Positions 8,753-19,440 of a DNA stretch of 64,000 nucleotides are shown here, piece after piece. The position numbers were made by a program, and so were the translations under genes. The DNA is from Trissonchulus latispiculum. Lineage: Eukaryota > Nematoda > Enoplea > Enoplida > Ironidae. A model generated the notes under the pieces. That model was not told the DNA's origin, did no database searches, and worked only from the letters and a program-made list of their open reading frames with translations. The stretch covers positions 1-64,000 of the forward strand of contig JASAND010030344.1 of the NCBI GenBank assembly GCA_030248195.1, written 5' to 3'. Every line of letters begins with the position of its first letter. The stretch's first letter is position 1.

Positions 8753-10200
8753 GGTCGTTCAACGTAAACCGAAAAATAAACAAAAATTCACAGAAAATGG
8801 AGGTCTTTCTCAAATTGTCTAAAGTTTGGCACATAAATAGCCTTTATATAGACCCACAAACTGCGAAAACACAGCATAAGTTTTTAATGCTTTGAGGCAC
8901 TTAGAGAGGCATAACTGTGCTTTGTTACGGTCGTTCAACGTGAACCGAAAAATATACAAAAATTCACAGAAAATGGAGGTCTTTCTCAAATTGTCTAAAG
9001 TTTGGCGCTGCTTAAATATTGAATAAACCTACATAATTTGAGCACTTAAATCTTGCCTAACCTGTGCTGAACTGCTGAAGATAGGACTTCTGAATAGAGA
9101 AATGACTCTCAATGTCTAAACATAGGATCCGAATGAAGCATAAAGACTGCCAGTAATAGGTATATTGCCAATATTCTTGCAAAGGGGTAAGCAAAAGGCT
9201 GTTAAATGGAGTCTGGGGACGCTGGGGCCGTCGGGGCCGTCGGGGCCGTGTAACAGAGCCGGGGCCGGGGCCATGTAACGGGGCCGGGGCCGGGGCCGTG
9301 TGTAACGGGGCCGGGGCTTGGGGCCGGGCCCGGGCCGGGCCGGCCCCGGCCCCGGCCCGGCCCCGCACTTTGGGAAGGCCCCGGCCCGGCCCCGGCCCCG
9401 TAATTTCGCTAACGGCGCAACCCTACTTAGAGAGGCATAACTGTGCTTTGTTACGGTCGTTCAACGTGAACCGAAAAATATACAAAAATTCACAGAAAAT
9501 GGAGGTCTTTCTCAAATTGTCTAAAGTTTGGCACATAAATAGCCTTTATATAGACCCACAAACTGCGAAAACACGGCATAAGTTTTTAATGCTTCGAGGC
9601 ACTCAGAGGGGCGTAACTGTGCTTTGTTACGGTCGTTCAACGTGAACCGAAAAATATACAAAAATTCACAGAAATTGGAGGTCTTTCTCAAATTGTCTAA
9701 AGTTTGGCACATAAATAGCCTTTATATAGACCCACAAACTGCGAAAACACGGCATAAGTTTTTAATGCTTCGAGGCACTCAGAGGGGCGTAACTGTGCTT
9801 TGTTACGGTCGTTCAACGTGAACCGAAAAATATACAAAAATTCACAGAAAATGGAGGTCTTTCTCAAATTGTCTAAAGTTTGGCACATAAATAGCCTTTA
9901 TATTGACCCACAAACTGCGAAAAAACGGCATAAGTTTTTCATGCTTCGTGACACTTAGAGAGGCATAATTGTGCTTTGTTACGGTCGTTCAACGTCAACC
10001 GAAAAATATACAAAAATTCACAGAAAATGGAGTTTTTTTTCAGACTGTCCGATTTTTGGCACACAAATAACCCTTATATAAGCCCACAAACGGCGACAAA
10101 ACGGTATGTGTTATTCCTGCCTCGTGGCTGTTAGATAGGTATAACTCTAATTTATCAAAATCCCGCAACTCCAGCCGAAAAATAAACAAAAATTCACAGA
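8753..10200 (+). repeat. 176-bp tandem repeat array, interrupted
   Basis: The word GGTCGTTCAACG starts units at 8753, 8929, 9455, 9631, 9807 and 9983, a constant 176-bp period except for one interruption. Each unit has AAAAATTCACAGAAAATGG and CAAATTGTCTAAAGTTTGG. The last unit decays toward 10200. Short open frames repeated on the minus strand are periodic shadows, not genes. Confidence 0.9.
9007..9424. mobile_element. GGGGCC-word insertion within the 176-bp array
   Basis: This segment interrupts one 176-bp unit and replaces about 68 bp of it. Its right part (9213-9420) is an array of GGGGCCG words that switches to CCGGCCCC. It ends in GCGCAACCCTA, which resembles the end GCACAACCCTA of the hAT-type element at 10667-12115. 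The left terminus is not recognisable, so it may be truncated. Confidence 0.6.
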
Positions 10201-10658
10201 AAACGGAGGTCCTCATGGAATCAGTAGAAATTTAGTGAATTTATACGTCTAATATATTTGTTCAATTTATTAAAAAATGGTGTGCGTTTCTCCACTACAG
10301 CAGATTTTATGCACCTTAAATGCTAATTGTCGAGTGTCACTGAAGTAGGATATGATCAGGAATAAGTTGTTATTTCAGGACCAATAAGCAATGTAGTGGC
10401 AAATGGCGTTATGTATGCTTAGGCTACCTCCATATGCTCATAATAGATGGGGTTTCTTGAACCGCCGACAAATGACTCTGCTCGTACAGGCATTTGATTG
10501 AAAGCCGTGCTGATACCGTTTTGGCTGCCCCAGCAGCTAACTTTGCAGCGCTACCCTGCACTAACGGGACGGCCAAAAAATGTCACGATTGTGCCAAAGA
10601 GTTTCTTGGACCATAGGCTGTAACCACAAAAAGTTAGAGCGAAATCGATTTTTGGGTC
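10201..10658. other. Gene-free stretch
   Basis: Unremarkable sequence between the 176-bp array and the GGGGCC element. I see no gene, repeat boundary or RNA gene. Confidence 0.4.
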
Positions 10659-10666
10659 GTCATGGG

Positions 10667-12115
10667 TAGGGTTGTGCAAAATACAAATAAAGTGGGGCCG
10701 GGGCCGGCCCCCGGCCCCCCAAATTAGGGGGGCGGGCCGTGGGCCGGGCCGCTCCATTTGGGGGGGCCGGCCCCACCACCGGCCCCCGGGGCCGTGCTCA
10801 ACACCGGCCCCCGGGGCCGAGTTCACCACCGGCCCCCGCGGCCCCAATGCCAAAAAAATTTCTCTTATAAATATAATGATTTGAAAATAGTAATGTTTTG
10901 CATAATTTTATCCTATATTTTATTTTAATTTTATCCTTTTATTTTATCCTTATCCTACTTTGCATAATTTAAGTTTGCGTTATTTTCTTTGTTCTGGAAA
11001 AATAAATGACTTCAATACCTTATTTTCACACTACATATCCAAGTTAACCAATCCTGCCAGTGCAGTGGCACATAAAACAGATTAGAATAAAAAGAAATTG
11101 TACAAGTCAGAATAGACAAAATGGAATGCACTGCTTGCTGGAGCCGTTTTGTCACCTATGCTAAAATCCCTTAAGCTAACTTCTCACAGAAAACGATCGT
11201 TATTTTGCCAATATCTTGCCAATGCTATCTCCAATGCCATTATTTCCAAATTCCAATTGCAAAGGTTGTAAAAAACCTGTTGTAAGGTTTTACGTGTTGT
11301 AAAAACTACTGTTTTAATATAAAATAATGTGGTAATTCAGCGGTTGCAAAGTGCAAACTAACACATGAAGTTGACAAAGGAAATTTCAAATATTATGCGA
11401 AACCTATCATTTTGCATACTATTCGAAAGCTCTTGGATTCAGTGTTAAAGGAGCTAAGCCGATCAATTGGAATAGCTATAATCGTTAGCTCCATATATTA
11501 CGGAAAATTACTTTTTGAATTAAATTGTACACCATTAATTTCGCCATCTTGTATCAAAATATTTGTCTTTGCATGTGCAATCCATTGCAACAAAAAATTG
11601 TGAGATTGGGTAAATACTAAATACCTAGCTTTTTCTTTGAAAAGATTCCTATAGCTTCCACAAAACTGTCTAAGCGTGAAGGCTAAAGTAGAGTTAGTGA
11701 ATGTAGAAATTGATCCTAACATGGATCATACATTCTATGTATCTTGATAGATAAGAACTGATTTCCGATTACTAATCTGTTTCAACAATAATTTTTCCAA
11801 AGTATTTCCATCCAAGAAGCTATCTATATAAGATGAAATCTGATCGTTTGCCAAAAGCTAAAATTAAAAAATAGCTAACAACACCTTTATTTAATACGTT
11901 AGCATTGGCAAAATTCGTACTTTTCACATGAAATCGAAATGAGGGCCGGTTTGGGGGCCGTGACCGACACCGGCCCCCGGGGCCGTGTTGGGGCCGGCCC
12001 CCCGATTTGGGGGGCCGGGCCGTGGGCCGGCCCCCGAAAATAAAATGTGGGCCGGGCCGTTTGGGGGGCCGGCCCCCGGGGGCCGGGCCCACCACCGGCC
12101 CCCCGCACAACCCTA
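10667..12115. mobile_element. hAT-type non-autonomous element with GGGGCC arrays at both ends
   Basis: Perfect terminal inverted repeats TAGGGTTGTGC and GCACAACCCTA are flanked by the 8-bp target duplication GTCATGGG (10659-10666 and 12116-12123), as expected for hAT transposition. Inside each end lies about 160 bp of GGCCCCCGGGGCCG-type words (10690-10850 and 11940-12105). The middle kilobase (10860-11935) is AT-rich with no transposase-like frame. The extreme contrast between GC-rich ends and AT-rich core is unusual. Confidence 0.9.
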
Positions 12116-12123
12116 GTCATGGG

Positions 12124-12667
12124 TCCTCTTAGAGCATCGTCGAACTACTCAGAAATCGACTCATGAGTCACACGAAGTATTTGTGTGCGCATGAACGAAT
12201 TTCAAAACTTAAATTCAATTAGTTAATTAATTGTCAACGCTATAGCCCCCTGTGGCTAAAAACAGATGCTGAAAAATAGTGATAAGCATAGAGAAATATA
12301 AGCTGTTTAGAGGTTGGACCTTTAGTGTATATATTCCTTTTTAAAATTCCAAAGTTTTAGTTAGAAAATGCAAGAAATTTACAAAAGTGTGCTCAATTTT
12401 GGATCCAGTCGGGATCGGAGTCGGATCTTGGACCGACCCCGGTGGTACAAAGATTTGCAAAACTGCGCTTTAATATTTTTAACGTTCATGAAGAAAAAGC
12501 TTGGAACGCAAAGAAATTTTATTTTCCTATATTGTATCGTAAATGACTATTTTTTGCCCCATTGAAAAGCTTTCTCTCAATAGGAGCCACAAACACCCCC
12601 AGTCACGAAATCCTGGATTCACCAGTGAACTGCATTACTTTTAAGTTTACTGTCTTGTTTGAAGCAG
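12124..12667. other. Gene-free stretch
   Basis: AT-rich sequence. A small GGATCC/GGATCG cluster at 12400-12440 (GTCGGGATCGGAGTCGGATC) resembles the word arrays elsewhere but is too short to delimit an element. Confidence 0.35.
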
Positions 12668-12844
12668 GTCCCAGACGTAAATCTGCCATCAACACGAATT
12701 GTAGCTGAACTTGACACCGACTGTCTGAACATTGACTTCAATGATGGTTCGATCCTGGGGCAATCCAGCAAGAATCCTCTCAAATTAAAAAGTTATATAC
12801 TTTCAAAAGCAATAGCATTCAGCCAGAATTCGACTGTTTCATAA
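12668..12844 (+). CDS. Possible terminal exon, unidentified
   Basis: An acceptor-like TCTTGTTTGAAGCAG precedes a 58-codon open frame ending TAA at 12842-12844. The peptide begins VPDVNLPSTRIVAELDTD and is balanced in composition. Nothing in the surroundings confirms a gene and I do not recognise a family. Chance open frame is a real alternative. Confidence 0.25.
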   Translation, partial: VPDVNLPSTRIVAELDTDCLNIDFNDGSILGQSSKNPLKLKSYILSKAIAFSQNSTVS

Positions 12845-12849
12845 TATAC

Positions 12850-13940
12850 ACTGAAGTGCCAGAGGGAGGGAGGGTGGTGTTTGGTGGTTTTCGGGAATTT
12901 CGGGAAATTTGGTGGTCGACCCCTGAACGCTATGGAGACAGCCCCCCCTCCAAACTACCCCCAGAATTTGGACCACAGAAATTCAAAAAATTAGCCAAAA
13001 AATGCAAAATTTTATATGAATTATGTGGATCTCGTGGGATCAAAAACGCAGTTTTATGCAATAAATTTGATATTTCTGTGCTCAGGATTACGAGACGACT
13101 CTATTAGCACCAAAATTTTCCACTTTTGAATACTTTGTTCGGCGACCCTCTTAATCATTACATGATGAAGGATCATAAGCCTAAGCGTAAGCCTGACCTC
13201 AACCTAATCCAAACTAACTAAGCTTAACTCTAAGCCGCAGCCATATGTTAAACATATCGGCTCTGATATACCCATGTTAATCCTAAGTTAACTGTCTGGA
13301 ACTTAACTCAGAATTAAAGGGCGGATCGACTGCAGGTAATCTGACCGGGCCTAACTCAGTAATTCTATCCTAAATCCTACCTAACTCAATTACCCAAACT
13401 AATACCTATGAGTTACCATTCCGGATGATCGTTGAAGATGAGCGGCTAACCAACTACAAGTTTGGTGGCGTAACAATGAATTTATTAAAGAGCCACAATA
13501 AAAATCCAACCGTTCGGCAACAAATCGAAACACCAACTAATTAGACAGTTTGTTAATTAAGAGCATTAGCTACAGAGACGGACAGTTTTACACAACAGTG
13601 AGAAAGAAATAAGTTTTTGATTAAGTGTTACTTTTAGAGTTTAAGTTGCAACACTTTAATTTAGTTGATTCTCAACACCCATAAAGTCGATATTTAATTT
13701 TTCAGGATGTGGTATACCTGCCAGGTTAACATAACCCAAATTTTCTGCATCTTGACCCTTTTCCCTTTAAAATAAGGTGTGTTCTTACAGTCTTGGTGCT
13801 TTTACACAGTTTTAAAGCGATTCTAAGCAAAAACGTTGAGAAAACTTTTTCAGAAAATGTCCATTTTCAGCCAAATTTAGATAACCTTTCTGGTTCAAAA
13901 ATCGCTGGGTGGTTCGAGGGGGTTAGCAGTAAGTTGAGGG
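12850..13940. other. Gene-free stretch
   Basis: Contains a G-rich start (12862-12880) and a phrase TTTGGTGGTCGACCC shared with 39042. From 13150 to 13450 it is rich in CTAA and CCTAACTC words. No gene is supported. Confidence 0.35.
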
Positions 13941-14282
13941 CTGGCTTACTTCTAGGCGGAAAAAGTTATGAGGTGGGGCGATGTAGTGGGGCTAGAAGAA
14001 GTTCTCCGCACAACGATGGGAGGCTCACCGAAAATGGGGGCATTGACAGCTTGTTACAAATTTTTAGGTGTATTGTGTAAAAACTGCTAAAAATCGTTAA
14101 AAACAAACTTATTTTAGGTGTTTTTAAGCTAAAATAGCGAAAATATCGTTACAAATCCGGCGAAGCCGAAAAAGTTTTCGAAAAATTAGGGTAAAAATTG
14201 TAAACTTGGCATTTTTTCGGCTTATGGGGGGGAGGAATTTATGGGGCGGCCTTCAGAATTGCCCCCTGTTGAAGTAAGCCAG
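13941..14282. mobile_element. C-rich MITE of the CTGG family
   Basis: Ends CTGGCTTACTTCTAGG and TGAAGTAAGCCAG are inverted repeats. A degenerate hairpin TCCGGCGAAGCCGAA lies at 14156-14170. Flanking pentamers GAGGG and TGGGG match only partly, so the target duplication is eroded. A 95-codon frame across it is low-complexity and not a gene. Confidence 0.7.
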
Positions 14283-14672
14283 TGGGGGTAGCCGAAGGTT
14301 GGGGGTAAGTCAAAAAATCAGGGGGTAAATCTTCTCACATTTTTTGAGGGATTCCCCCGTCATTCCCCCCCCCCTCCCAAGGAAACTATAGACCCCCTTT
14401 GCTGATCAAAATGAAATTTGTGGCTGAGTTAGTTCAAATAATACTGGCATTTATATAATTACTCATTTCAGTTTCTGTCCAGTCCCCCTTTTCGTCCCCG
14501 CCCCCATAGATGTGCCTTGAGCAAAAGTTGAGTTGGGTGGGGGTACCTGAAATTAGGGTGGGTGGGATCAAACGGTTTTGGGTGGGGTCGGGAAAATTGA
14601 ATTTAATGGGACGACGCCACGTTCCAAGCCCCGGAGGAAGAACGCAGAGGGACAGCGTGTAATGAAGAGGTA

Positions 14673-15312
14673 CCAAGAGTACATTATATAAGAGTATGAA
14701 ACTCTTACAGTAGCATGTATAAATCATGCTAGGTATGCTCGGTGAGTTAAGTCGGGACCCCCCCCCCCGACAGTCTCGGGGTGGGGGTCCCACTTAGCAC
14801 TAATTACACGCTTTCATATACGCGCTCGCTGATTGGCCCAATAGCCTAAGGGTTATGGTAGGTAATTTATTAGTTATTTTCATTAATTAATTATAACCTA
14901 AAGTGGGTTAATGCAATTAAAAAACTAAATGGACAACTTTGTAGCATTTTTCTGCTCTTTCCAATGATATAAAAATTGTTGCATAATACAAAAATTCGAA
15001 GGAATGTAATGTGAAACAATTTTTATATCATTGGAAAGAGCAGAAGAAATGCTACAGAGTTGTTGATAACCCAATTTAAGTTATAATTAATTAATTAAAA
15101 TAACTAATAAATTACCTACCATAAGCCTTAGGCTAATGGGCCAATCAGCGAGCAGACACACGCTTATATGAAAAGAAAACGTGTAATTAGTGCTAAGTGG
15201 GACCCCCCCGAGACTTTCGGGGGGGGGTCCCGACTTAACGCACCGAGCATACCTAGCATGATTTGTACATGCTGCTGTAAGAGTTTCTTACTCTTATATT
15301 ATGTACTCTTGG
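14673..15312. mobile_element. 640-bp near-perfect palindrome, family F
   Basis: Arms 14673-14981 and 15014-15312 are inverted copies with a spacer of only about 30 bp. Outer ends read CCAAGAGTACATTATATAAG; inner ends read TTCCAATGATATAAAAATTG. C-run hairpins lie within the arms (14757-14795 and 15200-15230). Related palindromes with AAGAGTACAT ends lie at 53214-53555 and 55167-55575. Single strands of this locus would form a very long hairpin. Confidence 0.9.
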
Positions 15313-15326
15313 AGGTACTAGAGGTA

Positions 15327-15418
15327 CTGGGTGTGGAATTTGGGAGAACTAGACATATATATATAAACAGGGTGTTGAATTTGGGAGAACTAGACATATA
15401 AACAGGGTGTTGCGAAGG
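15327..15418 (+). repeat. Two-copy tandem repeat
   Basis: GAATTTGGGAGAACTAGACA occurs twice, each followed by ATATA and AAACAGGGTGTTG, with a 6-8 bp length difference in the AT run. Further AAACAGGG words follow to 15460. Confidence 0.8.
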
Positions 15419-15858
15419 TAAGCGATTGGTAAGGGCAGGAACTGGGTGTATAAACAGGGCGCTTGGCAGGAAGTACTGGGGGTAACAGAAGGTACTGAGT
15501 GTTTGACCGGAAGTAGTGGGAAAGTAAACAGATGCTACTGGGTGTGACTACTAGGGAGTATGTGACGTGACCGAGCAAGGGACGATAAAACTGACAGTAG
15601 GGCGGGTCAACAGTCAGTTGCTCCCGAGAGCGGGGTGTGAAACGTTATAGTTTCTACTGGAACTTTTCTGAGAGTGCGTGTTCTATATCCGCAGTTCTTC
15701 GAAACTTCGAAACATTATGCTATCCTGCTAAGCAAAGCATCTTCCCTCACATTCATCTTGATTCTCTTTAAATTCATAGACATTACTACTATTATACACT
15801 TCTTGTCCACTTAGTTGTGAAAGATTGAAATTAGGAATGAAAGATGCGACAAAAAGTG

Positions 15859-15990
15859 TCCTGGGTGGCATCAAACTGTAGTTCTCTGATTTGCGTCGCT
15901 GTCGAAAACTCTAACCACCCAGCAACTCCCGGACAGCGAGACAAGCTTATAACGGACAACTGTAATTTCAACCTTTCGGAATGGAACATG
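15859..15990 (-). mobile_element. tRNA-derived SINE, family 2, minus strand
   Basis: On the minus strand an A-box-like GGTGGTTAGAGTTTTCG is followed by a B-box-like AGTTTGATGCC. Flanking sequence TTCAACCTTTCGGA at 15967-15980 and AAAAGTGTCC at 15852 matches the same positions around the tRNA-like unit at 29431-29500. The shared flanks mark a SINE family and not isolated tRNA pseudogenes. Confidence 0.65.
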
Positions 15991-16204
15991 AATATCTGAT
16001 GTCGATGTGAATAACTAACATTAATAGCACATACGTAGGTGTAGCTTATTTCACCATTAATCACAAGTTCAGAAGCAACAAGACAGTTTCATCAGTGACT
16101 TACCAGAAACAAGCCTCAAATTACAAAATTCTTAGATTTTTCATAAACATTGGCTGCCCTTGACAACAGCAATGATTTGTGTGAAGTCCAATAATACAAT
16201 ACAT

Positions 16205-17068
16205 TCAAAATCGGTTTTGCGTAAGTTGTATTTGGGAAACAGTATGCAAATCAATCTGTTTCAGGGCTGCCCGAAATTTCTGATCACTAACCAGATACAA
16301 TAGAAAATCCATCAATGCGGCCAGTGTATTAACAGCTGGCAGTACACTGATTAGCTTTGCACCTGTCGCTTCCTCCAGGACCAGGAAGTTTATGGTGCAG
16401 ATGAAAATCTCTGGGATCAACCAGCAAATTGTGAAATTTATTGCAACAAAGCAAACCAATCGTGCTGCGCGCAGTTCTGAAACTGTCATAGTGTTAGAGC
16501 TGGTAGACGTGGCCAACTTCTGCCGGCGGCGAACCAAAAACAGTTGGCAAAGGATAACACTTTGAATGACCACCCAACAGCATGCGACCAGTTTAAGAGC
16601 AACGTACGATCTGACGCCGATTTCAGTGATCGTCAATTTGAACAGACAGACAGGAATAAGAGAATCATGGTCTGAAATTGATGGCAGAAACAGGATAGCC
16701 AAGCCGAGAGGCCAGCAACTGGAGATTAGAACAATCGGCCAACGTCCAGCCGAAGTACGAAATTTGAAGGGTGCTATGAGCGCAGCCAGGCGAACTGTTG
16801 CCATGACGCCAGTGAGCAAGATTGTGATTATTTCTCCATAAGTGAGAGCCAAGATGTCAATGGCGCATCGTAATGATGTAGACACCTCGCCTATTCGTAG
16901 CCGGGACAAAATTAGTCTCTTCAGGCCAACACAAAGTACAGTTCCTCCAGCCAGTAGTTGACCAACTGTCACATGCAGTACCATGTGATAGTGTAGATCC
17001 TGTAAGGTTAGCCGGAAACAAAAGGTTGCTAAGGTAACGGTACTGGTTAGTGTGTAATTCCGCCAATA
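16205..17068 (-). CDS. Rhodopsin-like seven-transmembrane receptor, 3' exon
   Basis: The open frame covers 287 codons on the minus strand and lacks the N-terminus. A TAG just upstream (17069-17071) also supplies an acceptor AG (TGTGGATTAG), so this is probably the last exon of a spliced gene; the first in-frame ATG is at 16984. Hydrophobic segments fit TM2 to TM7. TM3 ends in MATVRLAALIAPFKF, at the place of the DRY motif and following ICL2. TM4 is WPIVLISSCWPLGLAILFL. A cysteine lies in the second extracellular loop (PVCLF). TM5 ends in basic VRRRQ. TM6 has ICWLIPEIF, and TM7 ends MDFLLYLVSDQKFR in place of NPxxY. Intact and likely functional. The ligand is unknown; DRY and NPxxY are both altered. 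A lineage-specific orphan receptor is the best reading. Confidence 0.75.
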   Translation of the reverse strand, partial: YWRNYTLTSTVTLATFCFRLTLQDLHYHMVLHVTVGQLLAGGTVLCVGLKRLILSRLRIGEVSTSLRCAIDILALTYGEIITILLTGVMATVRLAALIAPFKFRTSAGRWPIVLISSCWPLGLAILFLPSISDHDSLIPVCLFKLTITEIGVRSYVALKLVACCWVVIQSVILCQLFLVRRRQKLATSTSSNTMTVSELRAARLVCFVAINFTICWLIPEIFICTINFLVLEEATGAKLISVLPAVNTLAALMDFLLYLVSDQKFRAALKQIDLHTVSQIQLTQNRF

Positions 17069-17114
17069 CTAATCCACATAACATGAGATGGTAACATTGA
17101 AAGCAGGATCGCAT

Positions 17115-18250
17115 TAGACTGATTTAATAAAGTTTGATTTTCCAAAGGATCTGACATGACACCGGACTCTTTGATATTTTTTAAACGTTTAGGTATCCAA
17201 AAATAGACATACTATGTTTAGTAATCATAAACTAAAAATTGACAGTACACGGATTAGTTTTAGTGAGTTGTGTATGACTAGATTATTTTGCGGTGCGCGT
17301 TTGTGTCAGCGGCAAATTGCGAATATACAAATCAATATACACAATGCAGTGTAGAACAGGTCACAAGCTTTTAATGAACTCTGCTAAATGAAGCCAGTGT
17401 CGCTGTCTTAAGTCTCAACAGGATCCAATCCTTTTCAGTACAAAAGATTGGTCCAAAAGAACCGTGTTATAATTTCTTGGACGAGTTGTCAGCAGTCTTA
17501 TCCGTACTTGGTGGAAGACACCTCTGTCAGCAAGTTTGCCTTCTTATTTCATTCATAGGTTTAATTAAATAATTAAATATTTGTGCATACATTTATTCAG
17601 GGTTCATGCGAACTTTTGGGTTTCATTTTCCCGGATTTTCCCGGTTTTTCCAGGTTTTTCATACCCATTTTCCCGGTTTTCTTACACTAAATTTAGAAGA
17701 TTACATGTAATTATAGTGGCTACTGTATCTATTTTGAGTCTAGTTTGAGCATTTTTTAGCTATCGAACGCAGATAAAAAACGAAAATCCAAAAATTTTAT
17801 CGGAAACCGCAGAGAATGATTGCCTGCTATGGGACGATGTGTGCAAAAATTTCGTAACATGGTGAGGAACGGAAATTGATTATTCGGGATGGAGAGTAGA
17901 AATTGCCCTGAGTCGGTTTTTCGAATCTAACTTTTGCTAGAGTTGTCACACAACCATGCTTCTTATACCATTCGACGCAGAATCGCGCTCTCTTTCCAAT
18001 GGTGTGTGTCTCAATGCGACCGCGATCTTTGCGATAAAGGCTAGGCACCAGCAAACATGGAAGTCACAAGTGTCACGAGACACGCGCCAAGGGCGCGCGC
18101 GGATGACCGCGCGCTACGGCATCATCGCCGCTAAAAAGGTATTTAAAAAAGACGAGGCTTTTCTGATTCAGGAACTGTTGAGATTATTACTATCGGACGA
18201 AGGGTTAGTGAGATACGACCGTTTACAAATCAATTACTATTAGGAAGTGT
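17115..18250. other. Gene-free stretch
   Basis: 17590-17690 has repeated TTTTCCCGG words after a hAT-like TTCAGGGTTCATG, perhaps an element end. 17880-18025 on the minus strand has a short frame (RARFCVEWYKKHGCVTTLAK) faintly like the helix-turn-helix start of some transposases. I do not call a gene. Confidence 0.3.
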
Positions 18251-18251
18251 T

Positions 18252-18425
18252 GCAGTACCCTGCACGAGAAGGGTAACACTTCAAGATCTTCAGAGACGAA
18301 GTCGAGAAGTTGACGATACTTGGTATGCGAATTGCGACATTTGTGAACATTGGCGAAAAGGACGAACAGTTTACGAAAATCGTCAGCTCGACGATTCCGT
18401 CAACAGTCCTTCTCGTGCAGGGTAC
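18252..18425. repeat. 174-bp inverted-repeat unit with perfect 19-bp arms
   Basis: AGTACCCTGCACGAGAAGG (18252-18270) is the exact complement of CCTTCTCGTGCAGGGTACT (18407-18425). A second internal pair, GTCGAGAAGTTGACG and CGTCAGCTCGAC, lies inside. It could be a small MITE or a structured transcript. No target duplication was seen. Confidence 0.6.
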
Positions 18426-19440
18426 TATATATGTGTTTGATCTTCCTAAAATTCAAATCTGGCAAAAACGTATATACAAAAACAGGCCTTATACGTGTTC
18501 TTTGATACCAAATAGTTAAACCAAAATGTGCTCTTGCTGGGTACAGAAAAAAGTAAAAATAATACAAAATTTAATTGTGTTATAAAATTGGAGTATTTGT
18601 GAACTATTTATATATAGGATTTTTATTTTGTGCAATTCAAATCTTTCTGCTCGTCAGGTATGGACAACCGGATGGAATGGATGTTTTCATAGTTCGTCTG
18701 TTCCCACTGGCTATATAAAGTACTTGGAAAATTTTTCCAAAATCACTGTAAAAAGATATATGTATATCCTGGAAAACTTTGCAAGATTTTCAGAAAAAAT
18801 TTAGAAAATTCGTTGAAATGGACAATTCGGCATTTGTTAAAATTGGACAAAATCAAATTTTCGTCATTTTTATGTTGAACATCAGTTTTCTTTGGCGAAC
18901 GTCAAAATAGATTTTACAGATATTCAGTTTTGTTAGGATTTTAGGGTGTATATTATTTTCATAATTTTGGTCGAACTTTTATATACTTTGTTAGACTGCA
19001 TTGTTGCATACTTCGCATTTTACTCGACTCGCGTGCATTTATTATAGCATTCTTACATATCAGCGGTCTTGACTACGCGCATTGTATGTATACTGTAACT
19101 AACTCTCAATACAATTCCATATGTCTGGGGAGGGCAGCGCACCCAGAAATTAAAGCAATTTTTTTTTTCTCTGTAAAAATTGTTCTTTAAACCTTTAATT
19201 ATACTTTTCATTGCGAAAGGCCAAGCAAATCCTAGCCAAAGGTCATGCATATGTCCGAAAGGGGGTTCATAAAGATTGAAAAAAATTTCATGAGTTAAAA
19301 ATTAGTTAACGAAATTACAATATATTTTATTGTAAACACAGTTTTTAAAATGAAAACAGATATGTATTAGTTATTATTACTGATGCATTAATTAAAAGGC
19401 TTGATGACCATAGATGGGAACCCCAGCTTAAATCAAAGCC

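Noticed and set aside
8421..9888. Several similar frames of 60-137 codons on the minus strand
   Set aside because: They recur with the 176-bp period of the tandem array and the family P half copy, so they are repeat shadows.
9057..12120. Glycine/proline/arginine-rich frames of 70-119 codons
   Set aside because: Pure consequence of GGGGCC and GGCCCCCGG arrays inside mobile elements.
17590..17690. hAT-like start TTCAGGGTTCATG with TTTTCCCGG words as a full element
   Set aside because: No matching right end or target duplication could be found nearby.
17956..18243. 95-codon plus-strand frame, and the minus-strand frame at 17827-18054 with a faint helix-turn-helix look
   Set aside because: No recognisable domain continues beyond about 30 residues, and no TIRs or splice sites frame it.
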